Assembly (NCBI RefSeq): GCF_900112865.1
Contig: NZ_FONH01000031.1
Coordinates: 1 to 33,938, forward strand
Length of the DNA stretch: 33,938 bases
From: Dyella marensis
Lineage (GTDB): Bacteria; Pseudomonadota; Gammaproteobacteria; Xanthomonadales; Rhodanobacteraceae
Reading direction: 5' to 3'
Part shown: positions 28,636-33,938 of the stretch, in pieces
Numbering within the stretch: the stretch's first letter is position 1
Layout: the number at the start of each line of letters is the position of its first letter
Notes under the pieces: model-generated
The model's database searches: none
What the model saw: the letters and a program-made list of their open reading frames with translations, nothing else
Told to the model about the DNA's origin: nothing
Made by a program: the position numbers and the translations under genes

Positions 28636-28787
28636 GAGCCCCTCTCCCGCCGGCGACCCGAAGGTAGTCCCCGTGGGAGAGAGGGGTGGGGGTGAGGGTA
28701 CGCTCGGAGCGCAAGGGTGATGTGCACCGCTCCGCCCGAACCCTCATCCGCCTGCCGGCACCTTCTCCCAAGGGGAGAAGGATTCCA
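28636..28787. repeat. Intergenic repeat, fullest copy of the mosaic element
   Basis: Three modules are in order. Hairpin A has CCTCTCCC with GGGAGAGG around the GCGACCCGAAGG block. Module B is a long imperfect inverted repeat (GGTGAGGGT...GGAGCG and CGCTCC...ACCCTCATCC) around a loop with GTGATGTGCA. Hairpin C is CCTTCTCCC with GGGGAGAAGG. Other copies lie at 1-64, 113-199 and 3827-3905. It sits between the 3' ends of the regulator gene and the candidate small RNA. Confidence 0.85.
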
Positions 28788-28807
28788 TTGCGGAAACTGA
28801 GGGAGAT

Positions 28808-28932
28808 AAAAAGAGACGGAGGGCCCCCGACCTACAGGGGTCAGCCGGGGGCCTCCGTTGGTGCCCGGCCACAGGGATCGCCGGGTTACCGCCCGCGTCG
28901 CCATCGAGAGGGATGGCTTTGAACTGGGTCGA
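28808..28932 (-). ncRNA. Candidate sigma-54-dependent small RNA, about 125 nt
   Basis: From the start predicted by the sigma-54 promoter, the minus-strand RNA has a short single-stranded 5' end. Hairpin 1 is GCCAUC/GAUGGC with loop CCUCUC (28900-28917). Hairpin 2 is CCCGGC/GCCGGG with a 10-nt loop holding CCCU (28864-28885). A GC-rich terminator hairpin follows (28816-28858, one bulged base) and then UCUCUUUUU. All three loops are C/U-rich. No convincing ORF is present, and the next gene downstream is convergent, so this is not a leader. It resembles in style the C-rich-loop RNAs such as Xanthomonas sX13; homology is not claimed. The target is unknown. Confidence 0.65.
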
Positions 28933-28941
28933 TGATTCATA

Positions 28942-28958
28942 GGGCAAGTGGCGTGCCA
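28942..28958 (-). promoter_or_regulatory. Sigma-54 (-24/-12) promoter
   Basis: The minus strand reads TGGCACGCCACTTGC, matching the consensus TGGCACG-N4-TTGC at every fixed base, with GG and GC exactly 10 bp apart. The consensus base after TTGC is A/T, here C. Transcription should start near 28932. It points toward the terminator at 28808 and lies 0.3 kb beyond the end of a sigma-54 activator gene. Confidence 0.8.
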
Positions 28959-28986
28959 GCCTTCAGGCATGCCTGTCGCCCAGGAA

Positions 28987-28999
28987 ATTCAAGGGTTTG
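28987..28999. promoter_or_regulatory. IHF-like site
   Basis: ATTCAAGGGTTTG matches the IHF consensus WATCAA-N4-TTR at eight of nine informative bases. It lies at -55 to -67 from the predicted sigma-54 start, between promoter and the direct repeats, which is where IHF bends DNA at such promoters. Confidence 0.5.
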
Positions 29000-29017
29000 C
29001 GAAAACGCTCAGGGCGT

Positions 29018-29040
29018 GGGTGTAACGCCGATGTATCGCT
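29018..29040. promoter_or_regulatory. Candidate enhancer (UAS) copy 1
   Basis: The 23-bp unit holds GGGTGTAACGCCG then ATGTATCGCT, so TGTAWCGC occurs twice, 11 bp apart. It lies at -86 to -108 from the sigma-54 start. It matches copy 2 at 19 of 23 positions. It could also serve the forward promoter of the aminotransferase gene. Confidence 0.55.
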
Positions 29041-29098
29041 TGTCGCGCGGCGTCCCGCCGCGGAATGGCGTGCGGCAAGGCGCCATGTCCCGGCCCGG

Positions 29099-29121
29099 GG
29101 GTGTATCGCCGGCGTGTCGCT
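29099..29121. promoter_or_regulatory. Candidate enhancer (UAS) copy 2
   Basis: The unit holds GGGTGTATCGCCG then GCGTGTCGCT, 81 bp from copy 1 in the same orientation, at -167 to -189 from the sigma-54 start. Another exact TGTAACGCCG follows at 29121-29130, exactly 100 bp from the one in copy 1. The rest of the gap to 29267 shows only GC-rich inverted repeats and the ribosome site of the next gene. Confidence 0.55.
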
Positions 29122-29267
29122 GTAACGCCGCCGCGAACAACGCCGGCGCACGGCGCGTGGAAATGCGGGGGCGCTGGTTCTACGATGCGGAACGCCCTGC
29201 CGCCAGGCGGGCGTATCCCCACTCGCCATTCGATGGCCTTGCCCCGCGGCAACGCCAGGAGCCCCTC

Positions 29268-30503
29268 ATGCACGCGCAGGATTCATCGTCGTCCCTGATC
29301 GATCTCGGCAAGCGCTACTGGCTGCCGGTGTACCGACCCCGCGAGGTCGTACTGGATCACGGCAAGGGCGCGCGCGTGTGGGATACCGAAGGCCGTGACT
29401 ATGTGGACCTCGGCGCCGGCATCGCGGTGAACGCGCTCGGCCACCAGGATCCCGACCTGGTCGACGCGCTGGTGACCCAGGCCCGCAAGCTCTGGCACAG
29501 CAGCAACGTGTTCTACACCGAGCCGCCGCTGCACCTGGCCGAGGAGCTGGTGCAGGCCTCCGGCTTCGCCGAGCGCGTGTTCCTGTGCAATTCCGGCACC
29601 GAGGCGAACGAGGCGGCGATCAAGCTGGTGCGCAAGTGGGCCGCCTCCAAGGGGCGCGCGCCGGAGCAGCGGGTGATCCTGACCTTCCGCGGCTCTTTCC
29701 ATGGCCGCACCCTGGCCGCGGTGACCGCCACCGCGCAGCCGAAGTACCAGGAAAACTACGAGCCGCTGCCGGGCGGCTTCCGCTATCTCGATTTCAACGA
29801 CGTCGCCGGCCTGGAAGCGGCCTTTGCCCAGGGCGACGTGGCCGCGGTGATGCTTGAGCCGGTGCAGGGCGAAGGTGGCGTGCTGCCCGCCTCGCCCGCC
29901 TTCATCCGCCGCGCGCGCGAGCTGTGCGACACGCACGAGGCGCTGCTGGTGCTGGACGAGATCCAGTGCGGCATGGGTCGCACCGGCACCTTGTTCGCTC
30001 ACGCGCAGGACGGGGTGACGCCGGACATCGTGACCCTGGCCAAGGCGCTGGGCTGCGGTTTCCCGATCGGCGCGATGCTGGCCGGCCCGAAGGTGGCCGA
30101 GGTGATGCAGTACGGCGCGCACGGCACCACCTTCGGCGGCAATCCGATGGCCGCGGCGGTGGCGCGCGTGGCGCTGCGCAAGCTGGCCTCGGCCGAGCTG
30201 ATGGCCAATGTGGCGAAGCAGGCGCAGGCGCTGCGCGACGGCCTGGCGGCAATCGATGGCGAGCTGAAGCTGTTCGCCGAGGTGCGCGGCCGCGGCCTGA
30301 TGCTCGGTGCGGTGCTGGCGGAGGCGTACAAGGGCCGCGCCGGCGAGGTGCTCGATCACGCTGCCGCGCACGGCCTGCTGGTGCTGCAGGCCGGCCCGGA
30401 CGTGCTGCGCTTCGTGCCGCCGCTGAACATCACCGATGCGGACCTGGCCGAAGGCTTGGCGCGCCTGCGCGCGGCGCTGGCCGACTTCGTCGGCAAGCGT
30501 TGA
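29268..30503 (+). CDS. argD: Acetylornithine/succinylornithine-type aminotransferase
   Basis: This 411-residue, class III, pyridoxal-phosphate enzyme transfers the amino group between N-acetylornithine and 2-oxoglutarate in arginine synthesis or breakdown. Motifs are [30 protein letters not shown], the cofactor Asp in [14 protein letters not shown] and the Schiff-base Lys in [16 protein letters not shown]. The sequence closely resembles the Xanthomonas ArgD as I remember it; no other arg gene is adjacent, so a catabolic role is also possible. The ATG at 29268 has AGGAG 6 nt before it. A longer in-frame extension to 28932 runs through the regulatory region and is rejected. Confidence 0.88.
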   Translation: MHAQDSSSSLIDLGKRYWLPVYRPREVVLDHGKGARVWDTEGRDYVDLGAGIAVNALGHQDPDLVDALVTQARKLWHSSNVFYTEPPLHLAEELVQASGFAERVFLCNSGTEANEAAIKLVRKWAASKGRAPEQRVILTFRGSFHGRTLAAVTATAQPKYQENYEPLPGGFRYLDFNDVAGLEAAFAQGDVAAVMLEPVQGEGGVLPASPAFIRRARELCDTHEALLVLDEIQCGMGRTGTLFAHAQDGVTPDIVTLAKALGCGFPIGAMLAGPKVAEVMQYGAHGTTFGGNPMAAAVARVALRKLASAELMANVAKQAQALRDGLAAIDGELKLFAEVRGRGLMLGAVLAEAYKGRAGEVLDHAAAHGLLVLQAGPDVLRFVPPLNITDADLAEGLARLRAALADFVGKR

Positions 30504-30511
30504 TCTATTGA

Positions 30512-30547
30512 CCGGCGCCACGCTCGAGCGTGGCGCCGGCTTTGTTT
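30512..30547 (+). terminator. Intrinsic terminator with a perfect 28-bp palindrome
   Basis: The palindrome spans 30512-30539 (arms CCGGCGCCACGCTC and its complement) and is followed by CTTTGTTT. It terminates the aminotransferase gene. The last T is the first base of the hemL stop codon on the other strand. Confidence 0.92.
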
Positions 30548-31827
30548 CAGCCGCGGGATGCGCGCAAGGTCTGGCGCGCGGCTTCCAGCGTCGCGGCGAG
30601 ATCCTCGTCGCTGTGCGCGCTGGACAGGAAGCCGGCCTCGAACGCCGATGGCGCCAGGTACACGCCGCGCTCCAGCATGCCGTGGAAGAAGCGGTTGAAC
30701 GCGGCGGTGTCGGCCGCGGTGGCGTGGGCGTAGCTCTCGACCTTCTCCTGGGTGAAGAACAGGCCGAACATCGCGCCGACGCGGTTGGTGCTGAAGGGCA
30801 CGCCTTCGCCGTCGGCCACCGCCTGCAGACCGTCCGCCAGCAGGCGCGTGCGCGCGGCCAGGCGGTCGTAGAAGCCGGCTTCCTGGATCAGTTCCAGCAT
30901 GGCCAGGCCCGCCGCCATCGCCACCGGATTGCCGCTGAGCGTGCCGGCCTGGTAGATCGGGCCGGCCGGGGCGATCTGTTCCATCAGCTCGCGGCGGCCG
31001 CCGTAGGCGCCCACCGGCATGCCGCCGCCGATGATCTTGCCGAAGGTGCTCAGGTCCGGCGTGATGCCGTAGTGCGCCTGCGCGCCGCCGAGCGCCACGC
31101 GGAAGCCGGTCATCACCTCGTCGAAGATAAGCAGCGCGCCGTGGCGCGTGCACAGCGCGCGCAGGCCCTGCAGGTAGCCGTCCTTCGGGGGAATGCAATT
31201 CATGTTGCCGGCGACCGGCTCGATGATCAGGCCGGCGATGTCCGCGCCGTGCTCGGCGAACAGCGCCTCGGCCGCGGCCAGGTCGTTGTAGGCAAGGGTG
31301 AGCGTGAGATCCGCCGCCGCCTTCGGCACGCCGGGCGAGGTCGGCACGCCGAAGGTGAGCGCGCCGGAGCCGGCCTTCACCAGGAAGCTGTCGCCGTGGC
31401 CGTGGTAGCAACCTTCGAACTTCACGATCTTGCTGCGGCCGGTGGCGCCGCGGGCGAGACGGATCGCCGACATGGTCGCCTCGGTGCCGGAATTGACCAT
31501 GCGCACCATGTCCACCGACGGCACCAGGCGCGTGATGGTCTCGGCCATGGTGATCTCGGCCGGGCAGGGCGTGCCGAAGGACAGACCGTCCTTAACCGCG
31601 CGCTCGACCGCCTCGCGCACCCTGGGATGGTTGTGCCCGACGATCATCGGCCCCCACGAGCCCACGTAGTCGATGTAGCGCTTGCCTTCTACGTCCCACA
31701 GGTAGGCGCCGTCGGCGCGCGCGGTGAAGAACGGCTCGCCGCCGACCGACTTGAAGGCGCGCACGGGCGAATTCACGCCGCCCGGCATCAGTTGCTTGGC
31801 GCGCTGGAAGAGTTCGTGGTTGGTCAT
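30547..31827 (-). CDS. hemL: Glutamate-1-semialdehyde 2,1-aminomutase
   Basis: The enzyme makes 5-aminolevulinate, the first committed heme precursor in the C5 pathway. The 426-residue pyridoxal-phosphate protein has the HemL signatures [54 protein letters not shown] and the cofactor Lys in [17 protein letters not shown]. Its ATG overlaps the TGA of thiE (31824-31827), so translation is coupled. Confidence 0.97.
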   Translation of the reverse strand: MTNHELFQRAKQLMPGGVNSPVRAFKSVGGEPFFTARADGAYLWDVEGKRYIDYVGSWGPMIVGHNHPRVREAVERAVKDGLSFGTPCPAEITMAETITRLVPSVDMVRMVNSGTEATMSAIRLARGATGRSKIVKFEGCYHGHGDSFLVKAGSGALTFGVPTSPGVPKAAADLTLTLAYNDLAAAEALFAEHGADIAGLIIEPVAGNMNCIPPKDGYLQGLRALCTRHGALLIFDEVMTGFRVALGGAQAHYGITPDLSTFGKIIGGGMPVGAYGGRRELMEQIAPAGPIYQAGTLSGNPVAMAAGLAMLELIQEAGFYDRLAARTRLLADGLQAVADGEGVPFSTNRVGAMFGLFFTQEKVESYAHATAADTAAFNRFFHGMLERGVYLAPSAFEAGFLSSAHSDEDLAATLEAARQTLRASRG

Positions 31828-32459
31828 CGCGGGATTCCGGAAGAGGTGTACAGATCGGTAAAGGTTTGCGCGGCGGCGCGCACGTCGGCGGCGCCGAACA
31901 GGGCGGAAATCACCGCCAGGTAGTCGGCGCCGGCGCCGACCAGGGAGGCGGCATTGTCCGGCGTGATGCCGCCGATCGCCACACGAGGCACGCCCAGCGC
32001 GGCGCTCTGCCGCAGCAGCTCGGGCGCGGCGCGCCGGGCCAGCGGCTTGGTGGGCGAGGGGAAGAAGGCGCCGAAGGCGACGTAGTCGGCACCGGCCGCG
32101 GCCAGTTCGCGGGCGCGCTCGAGCGAGTCGTAGCAGGACACGCCGATGATCGCCTGCTCACCCAGCGCCGTGCGGGCCGCGGACAGGGCAAGGTCCTGCT
32201 CGCCCAGATGCACCCCGTCGGCGCCGATGGCGGCGGCCAGCTCGAGGTCGTCGTTGACGATCAGCGGCACGCCACGCCCGGCGCACAGCTGGCGGAGCGC
32301 GGCGGCTTCGGCGTGGCGGCGGGCGTGGTCGGAGGTCTTGTCGCGGTACTGGACCAGGCGGGCGCCGCCTTCCAGGGCGCGGGCCACGGCCTCCAGCAGG
32401 TCGTCGCGGGGGCCGTCGGTGATGGCGTAAAGGCCGGGATATCGAAGCTTCGGATGCAT
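31824..32459 (-). CDS. thiE: Thiamine-phosphate synthase
   Basis: The enzyme couples the thiazole and pyrimidine moieties into thiamine phosphate. The 211-residue TIM barrel has [59 protein letters not shown] and the phosphate-binding [11 protein letters not shown]. No strong ribosome site is seen; translation may be weak or leaderless. It forms an overlapping operon with hemL and is divergent from rubredoxin, with 94 bp between starts. No TPP riboswitch is recognised in that gap. Confidence 0.95.
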   Translation of the reverse strand: MHPKLRYPGLYAITDGPRDDLLEAVARALEGGARLVQYRDKTSDHARRHAEAAALRQLCAGRGVPLIVNDDLELAAAIGADGVHLGEQDLALSAARTALGEQAIIGVSCYDSLERARELAAAGADYVAFGAFFPSPTKPLARRAAPELLRQSAALGVPRVAIGGITPDNAASLVGAGADYLAVISALFGAADVRAAAQTFTDLYTSSGIPR

Positions 32460-32553
32460 GGGGATCGTGGTGGATTGCCGCCGTACGCTTCCGCACGGCC
32501 GGCCGAGTTGCGAGAATGCGGCTCTTGTTCCCTTTTCAAGCAGCGCAATAACG

Positions 32554-32739
32554 ATGAGTCAGGGCTCTCCCGATAAGAAATGGATGTGCGTGGTCTGCGG
32601 CTTTATCTATGACGAGGCCGAGGGCGTGCCCGACGAAGGCATCGAGCCCGGCACGCGCTGGGAAGACGTGCCCGATACCTGGACCTGTCCGGACTGCGGC
32701 GCGACCAAGGCCGATTTCGAGATGGTCGAGGTCGACTGA
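32554..32739 (+). CDS. Rubredoxin
   Basis: The 61-residue electron carrier binds one iron through Cys12, Cys15, Cys45 and Cys48 ([13 protein letters not shown] and [14 protein letters not shown]). Partners in other bacteria are alkane hydroxylases or peroxide reductases; none is adjacent. The ATG at 32554 gives the normal length, while the in-frame extension to 32458 lies in the thiE promoter region and is rejected. Confidence 0.95.
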   Translation: MSQGSPDKKWMCVVCGFIYDEAEGVPDEGIEPGTRWEDVPDTWTCPDCGATKADFEMVEVD

Positions 32740-32856
32740 GGTTTCTTCCGCGCTTGCCTGCACGCGGCCCGAATTTGCCATTGCATTGACCGGGCCGCGT
32801 GTTCTGATGCTCCCGTGCCCCTCGCAGAGGGGCACATCAGTAGTAGGGAGCCTCAC

Positions 32857-33072
32857 ATGCAACAGTTCGTGCCGTTCGAAGACGATTGGGATGCCCTGGA
32901 AAAGCTGCATCCCGCTTCGCTGATTCCCTTCCGCATCGGCGTGCCCTGCGCACACGACCTGGCCGCAACGGCCGATCACTGCACCTTGCCGGTCATCCCT
33001 TCCACGACGAGCTCATCGCCGACGGCAGCGCCGAGGCGGCTCACCGTGCCTGCGGGCAGCTCGAGCACGTAG
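32857..33072 (+). CDS. Small ORF, possibly a truncated gene
   Basis: The first 35 residues (MQQFVPFEDDWDALEKLHP...) look like real protein, and GGGAG lies 7 nt before the ATG. The last 30 or so residues are read against the 3' end of the DUF192 gene and are rich in Ser, Thr, Pro and Ala, as expected for antisense reading. The two genes overlap by 97 bp tail to tail. I infer a small gene whose 3' part was lost, or a short protein with a random tail. The function is unknown. Confidence 0.5.
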   Translation: MQQFVPFEDDWDALEKLHPASLIPFRIGVPCAHDLAATADHCTLPVIPSTTSSSPTAAPRRLTVPAGSSST

Positions 33073-33425
33073 CGCGCCGGGGCATTGCTCGGATAGGTCG
33101 CGCACGGATCCATCTTGCACGGCGGCACATCCAACTGCATCGAGACCAGCTTGCGGTCGGCATCGAAGTAGAGGATGTCGAGCGGGATGAGCGTGTTCTT
33201 CATCCAGAACCAGCGCTCTTCCGTATCCGGAAACACGAACAGCATGCTGTGATCGGCGGCGAGTTGCGTGCGCATCATCAGGCCGCGCGCGCGCTCCGCA
33301 TCCGTAAGCGCCAGTTCGGTGGAGAAACGCTTGCCATGCAGCGTGATGCTGGGCTGTGACAGCGGCGCCGCGGTGGCGCTTGCGGCGAGAGCGAACAACA
33401 GGGGCGCTACTAGCAGGCTTTTCAT
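32976..33425 (-). CDS. DUF192 domain secreted protein
   Basis: The 149-residue protein has a signal peptide (LLVAPLLFALAASATAA). The DUF192 core follows: ELALTDAERARGLMMRTQLAADHSMLFVFP, WFWMKNTLIPLDILYFD and ARYVLELPAGTVSRLG. The family is common in bacteria and archaea, without a settled function. GAGG lies 6 nt before the ATG. It is divergent from the rRNA operon. Confidence 0.9.
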   Translation of the reverse strand: MKSLLVAPLLFALAASATAAPLSQPSITLHGKRFSTELALTDAERARGLMMRTQLAADHSMLFVFPDTEERWFWMKNTLIPLDILYFDADRKLVSMQLDVPPCKMDPCATYPSNAPARYVLELPAGTVSRLGAAVGDELVVEGMTGKVQ

Positions 33426-33497
33426 CGCTACCTCGAGTCCTTCTTATAGGTGGGTGGATGCGCGCGAGTGTAGCGGGGCATCGATTGTCATCTGGCG

Positions 33498-33548
33498 GAA
33501 AAAATTTCCGCGCAACCCCTTCACAGATTCGCGCACGGACGATATGAT
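33498..33548 (+). promoter_or_regulatory. rRNA promoter P1 with UP-like element
   Basis: TTCACA (33520-33525) and TATGAT (33543-33548) are 17 bp apart. The AT-rich palindrome GGAAAAAATTTCC (33498-33510) lies just upstream, where an UP element would sit. Confidence 0.6.
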
Positions 33549-33626
33549 TCTCGCCCCTTCGACGAAACGCCTTCGACGACGGGTTCCACGGCAACACAGC
33601 ACGATGAAAATTCTTCGCTGCAGGTG

Positions 33627-33654
33627 TTGACGGACCGGAAAGACGATGTAGAAT
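33627..33654 (+). promoter_or_regulatory. rRNA promoter P2
   Basis: TTGACG (33627-33632) and TAGAAT (33649-33654) are 16 bp apart. GGGCGGC follows the -10, a GC-rich discriminator as expected for stringently controlled rRNA promoters. The AT-rich stretch at 33603-33615 may be an UP element. Confidence 0.75.
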
Positions 33655-33713
33655 GGGCGGCTCACCCGGGACGAAACGTCTCGGGGCGATTCGAAGAACG
33701 GATCGCAAGTGAT

Positions 33714-33839
33714 TGATCTTTGACAGTGTGCGCAGGTGACTTGTGTGGGCGTCTTGCGTTGGATGGACAATCTGTCCAAACAAATGCAAGCGTCTAACCT
33801 AAGAGTCAATTCAAAAGCTTGACGTTTTATGGTTAGGAC
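33714..33839 (+). promoter_or_regulatory. rRNA leader: antitermination site and processing stems
   Basis: TGATCTTTGACA (33714-33725) resembles boxA, and TGTGTGGGC (33742-33750) is identical to the start of E. coli boxC. Two hairpins follow. One has TGGACA/TGTCCA inside CTTGC/GCAAG (33753-33790). The other has GTCTAACC with GGTTAGGAC and GTCAA with TTGAC inside (33792-33839). These are likely folding or RNase processing elements. Confidence 0.65.
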
Positions 33840-33881
33840 AACGCTTCAGAAAGATAGAGCATCCTCGGATGTTCGAAAACT

Positions 33882-33938
33882 TAAGTGAAGAGTTTGATCC
33901 TGGCTCAGATTGAACGCTGGCGGCATGCCTAACACATG
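33882..33938 (+). rRNA. rrs: 16S ribosomal RNA, 5' end only
   Basis: The universal start GAAGAGTTTGATCCTGGCTC is followed by AGATTGAACGCTGGCGGCATGCC. The 5' end is placed by aligning the GAAGAG to position 6 of E. coli 16S. The gene runs off the window. The sequence suits a gammaproteobacterium. Confidence 0.98.

Noticed and set aside
28744-28947. Minus-strand ORF of 67 codons over the candidate small RNA.
   Set aside because: It has no ribosome site, reads straight through the terminator and into the intergenic repeat, and its codon pattern looks random.
28932-29267. In-frame extension of the aminotransferase gene, adding 112 residues.
   Set aside because: It is rich in Arg, Ala and Cys, runs through the sigma-54 control region, and the ATG at 29268 has a good ribosome site and the family's normal start.
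32460-32553. TPP riboswitch before thiE.
   Set aside because: The gap between thiE and rubredoxin is only 94 bp and shows neither the conserved CTGAGA nor the ACCTGA core on either strand.

Overview
The window is GC-rich chromosomal DNA from a gammaproteobacterium of the order Xanthomonadales, most likely Rhodanobacteraceae (Dyella, Rhodanobacter, Frateuria or Luteibacter type). The basis is the 5' end of a 16S rRNA gene at the right edge, a short-LID adenylate kinase that closely resembles the Xanthomonas protein, an Oar-like TonB receptor, an ArgD-like aminotransferase of Xanthomonas type, and mosaic intergenic repeats. The genus is inference. I see no phage, insertion sequence, CRISPR array or tRNA gene.

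Layout, left to right. 1-2950: a VOC protein, a membrane-anchored unknown protein, and the formaldehyde module frmR-frmA with a readable operator and promoter. 3000-9310: an SDR, soluble pyrophosphatase, a prolyl-4-hydroxylase-like oxygenase, a secreted prolyl oligopeptidase and a DUF389/OmpA-like fusion. 9450-16100: a large TonB-dependent receptor with a structured leader, a proton-pumping pyrophosphatase and an RcnB-like periplasmic protein. 16100-25700: a secreted unknown protein coupled to an alpha/beta hydrolase, a divergent LysR/azoreductase pair, pyrophosphate-dependent phosphofructokinase, adk, mpl, a two-gene ABC exporter and a Lon N-domain protein. 25800-27080: a second SDR with glyoxalase I. 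27100-30550: a sigma-54 activator locus followed by an ArgD-like aminotransferase. 30547-33425: thiE-hemL, rubredoxin, a small ORF and a DUF192 protein. 33500-33938: the promoters, leader and first 57 bases of an rRNA operon.

The most interesting part is 27130-29130. A VpsR-like sigma-54 enhancer-binding protein with an intact GAFTGA loop is preceded by a perfect Clp/CRP palindrome and a leader that can fold as a linker-free H-type pseudoknot. Just downstream, on the opposite strand, lie in order two 23-bp direct repeats (candidate enhancers), an IHF-like site, a near-consensus -24/-12 sigma-54 promoter (GG-N10-GC), and about 125 nt that fold into two perfect hairpins plus an intrinsic terminator with no credible ORF. 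This reads as a complete activator-to-small-RNA module, comparable in logic to CbrB-CrcZ, LuxO-Qrr or GlrR-GlmY. It is deduced from sequence only.

Other themes are three pyrophosphate enzymes within about 16 kb (Ppa, HppA, PPi-dependent PFK) and detoxification of glutathione-linked aldehydes (FrmA/FrmR, GloA). A modular intergenic repeat family occurs at 1-199, 3827-3905 and 28636-28787.
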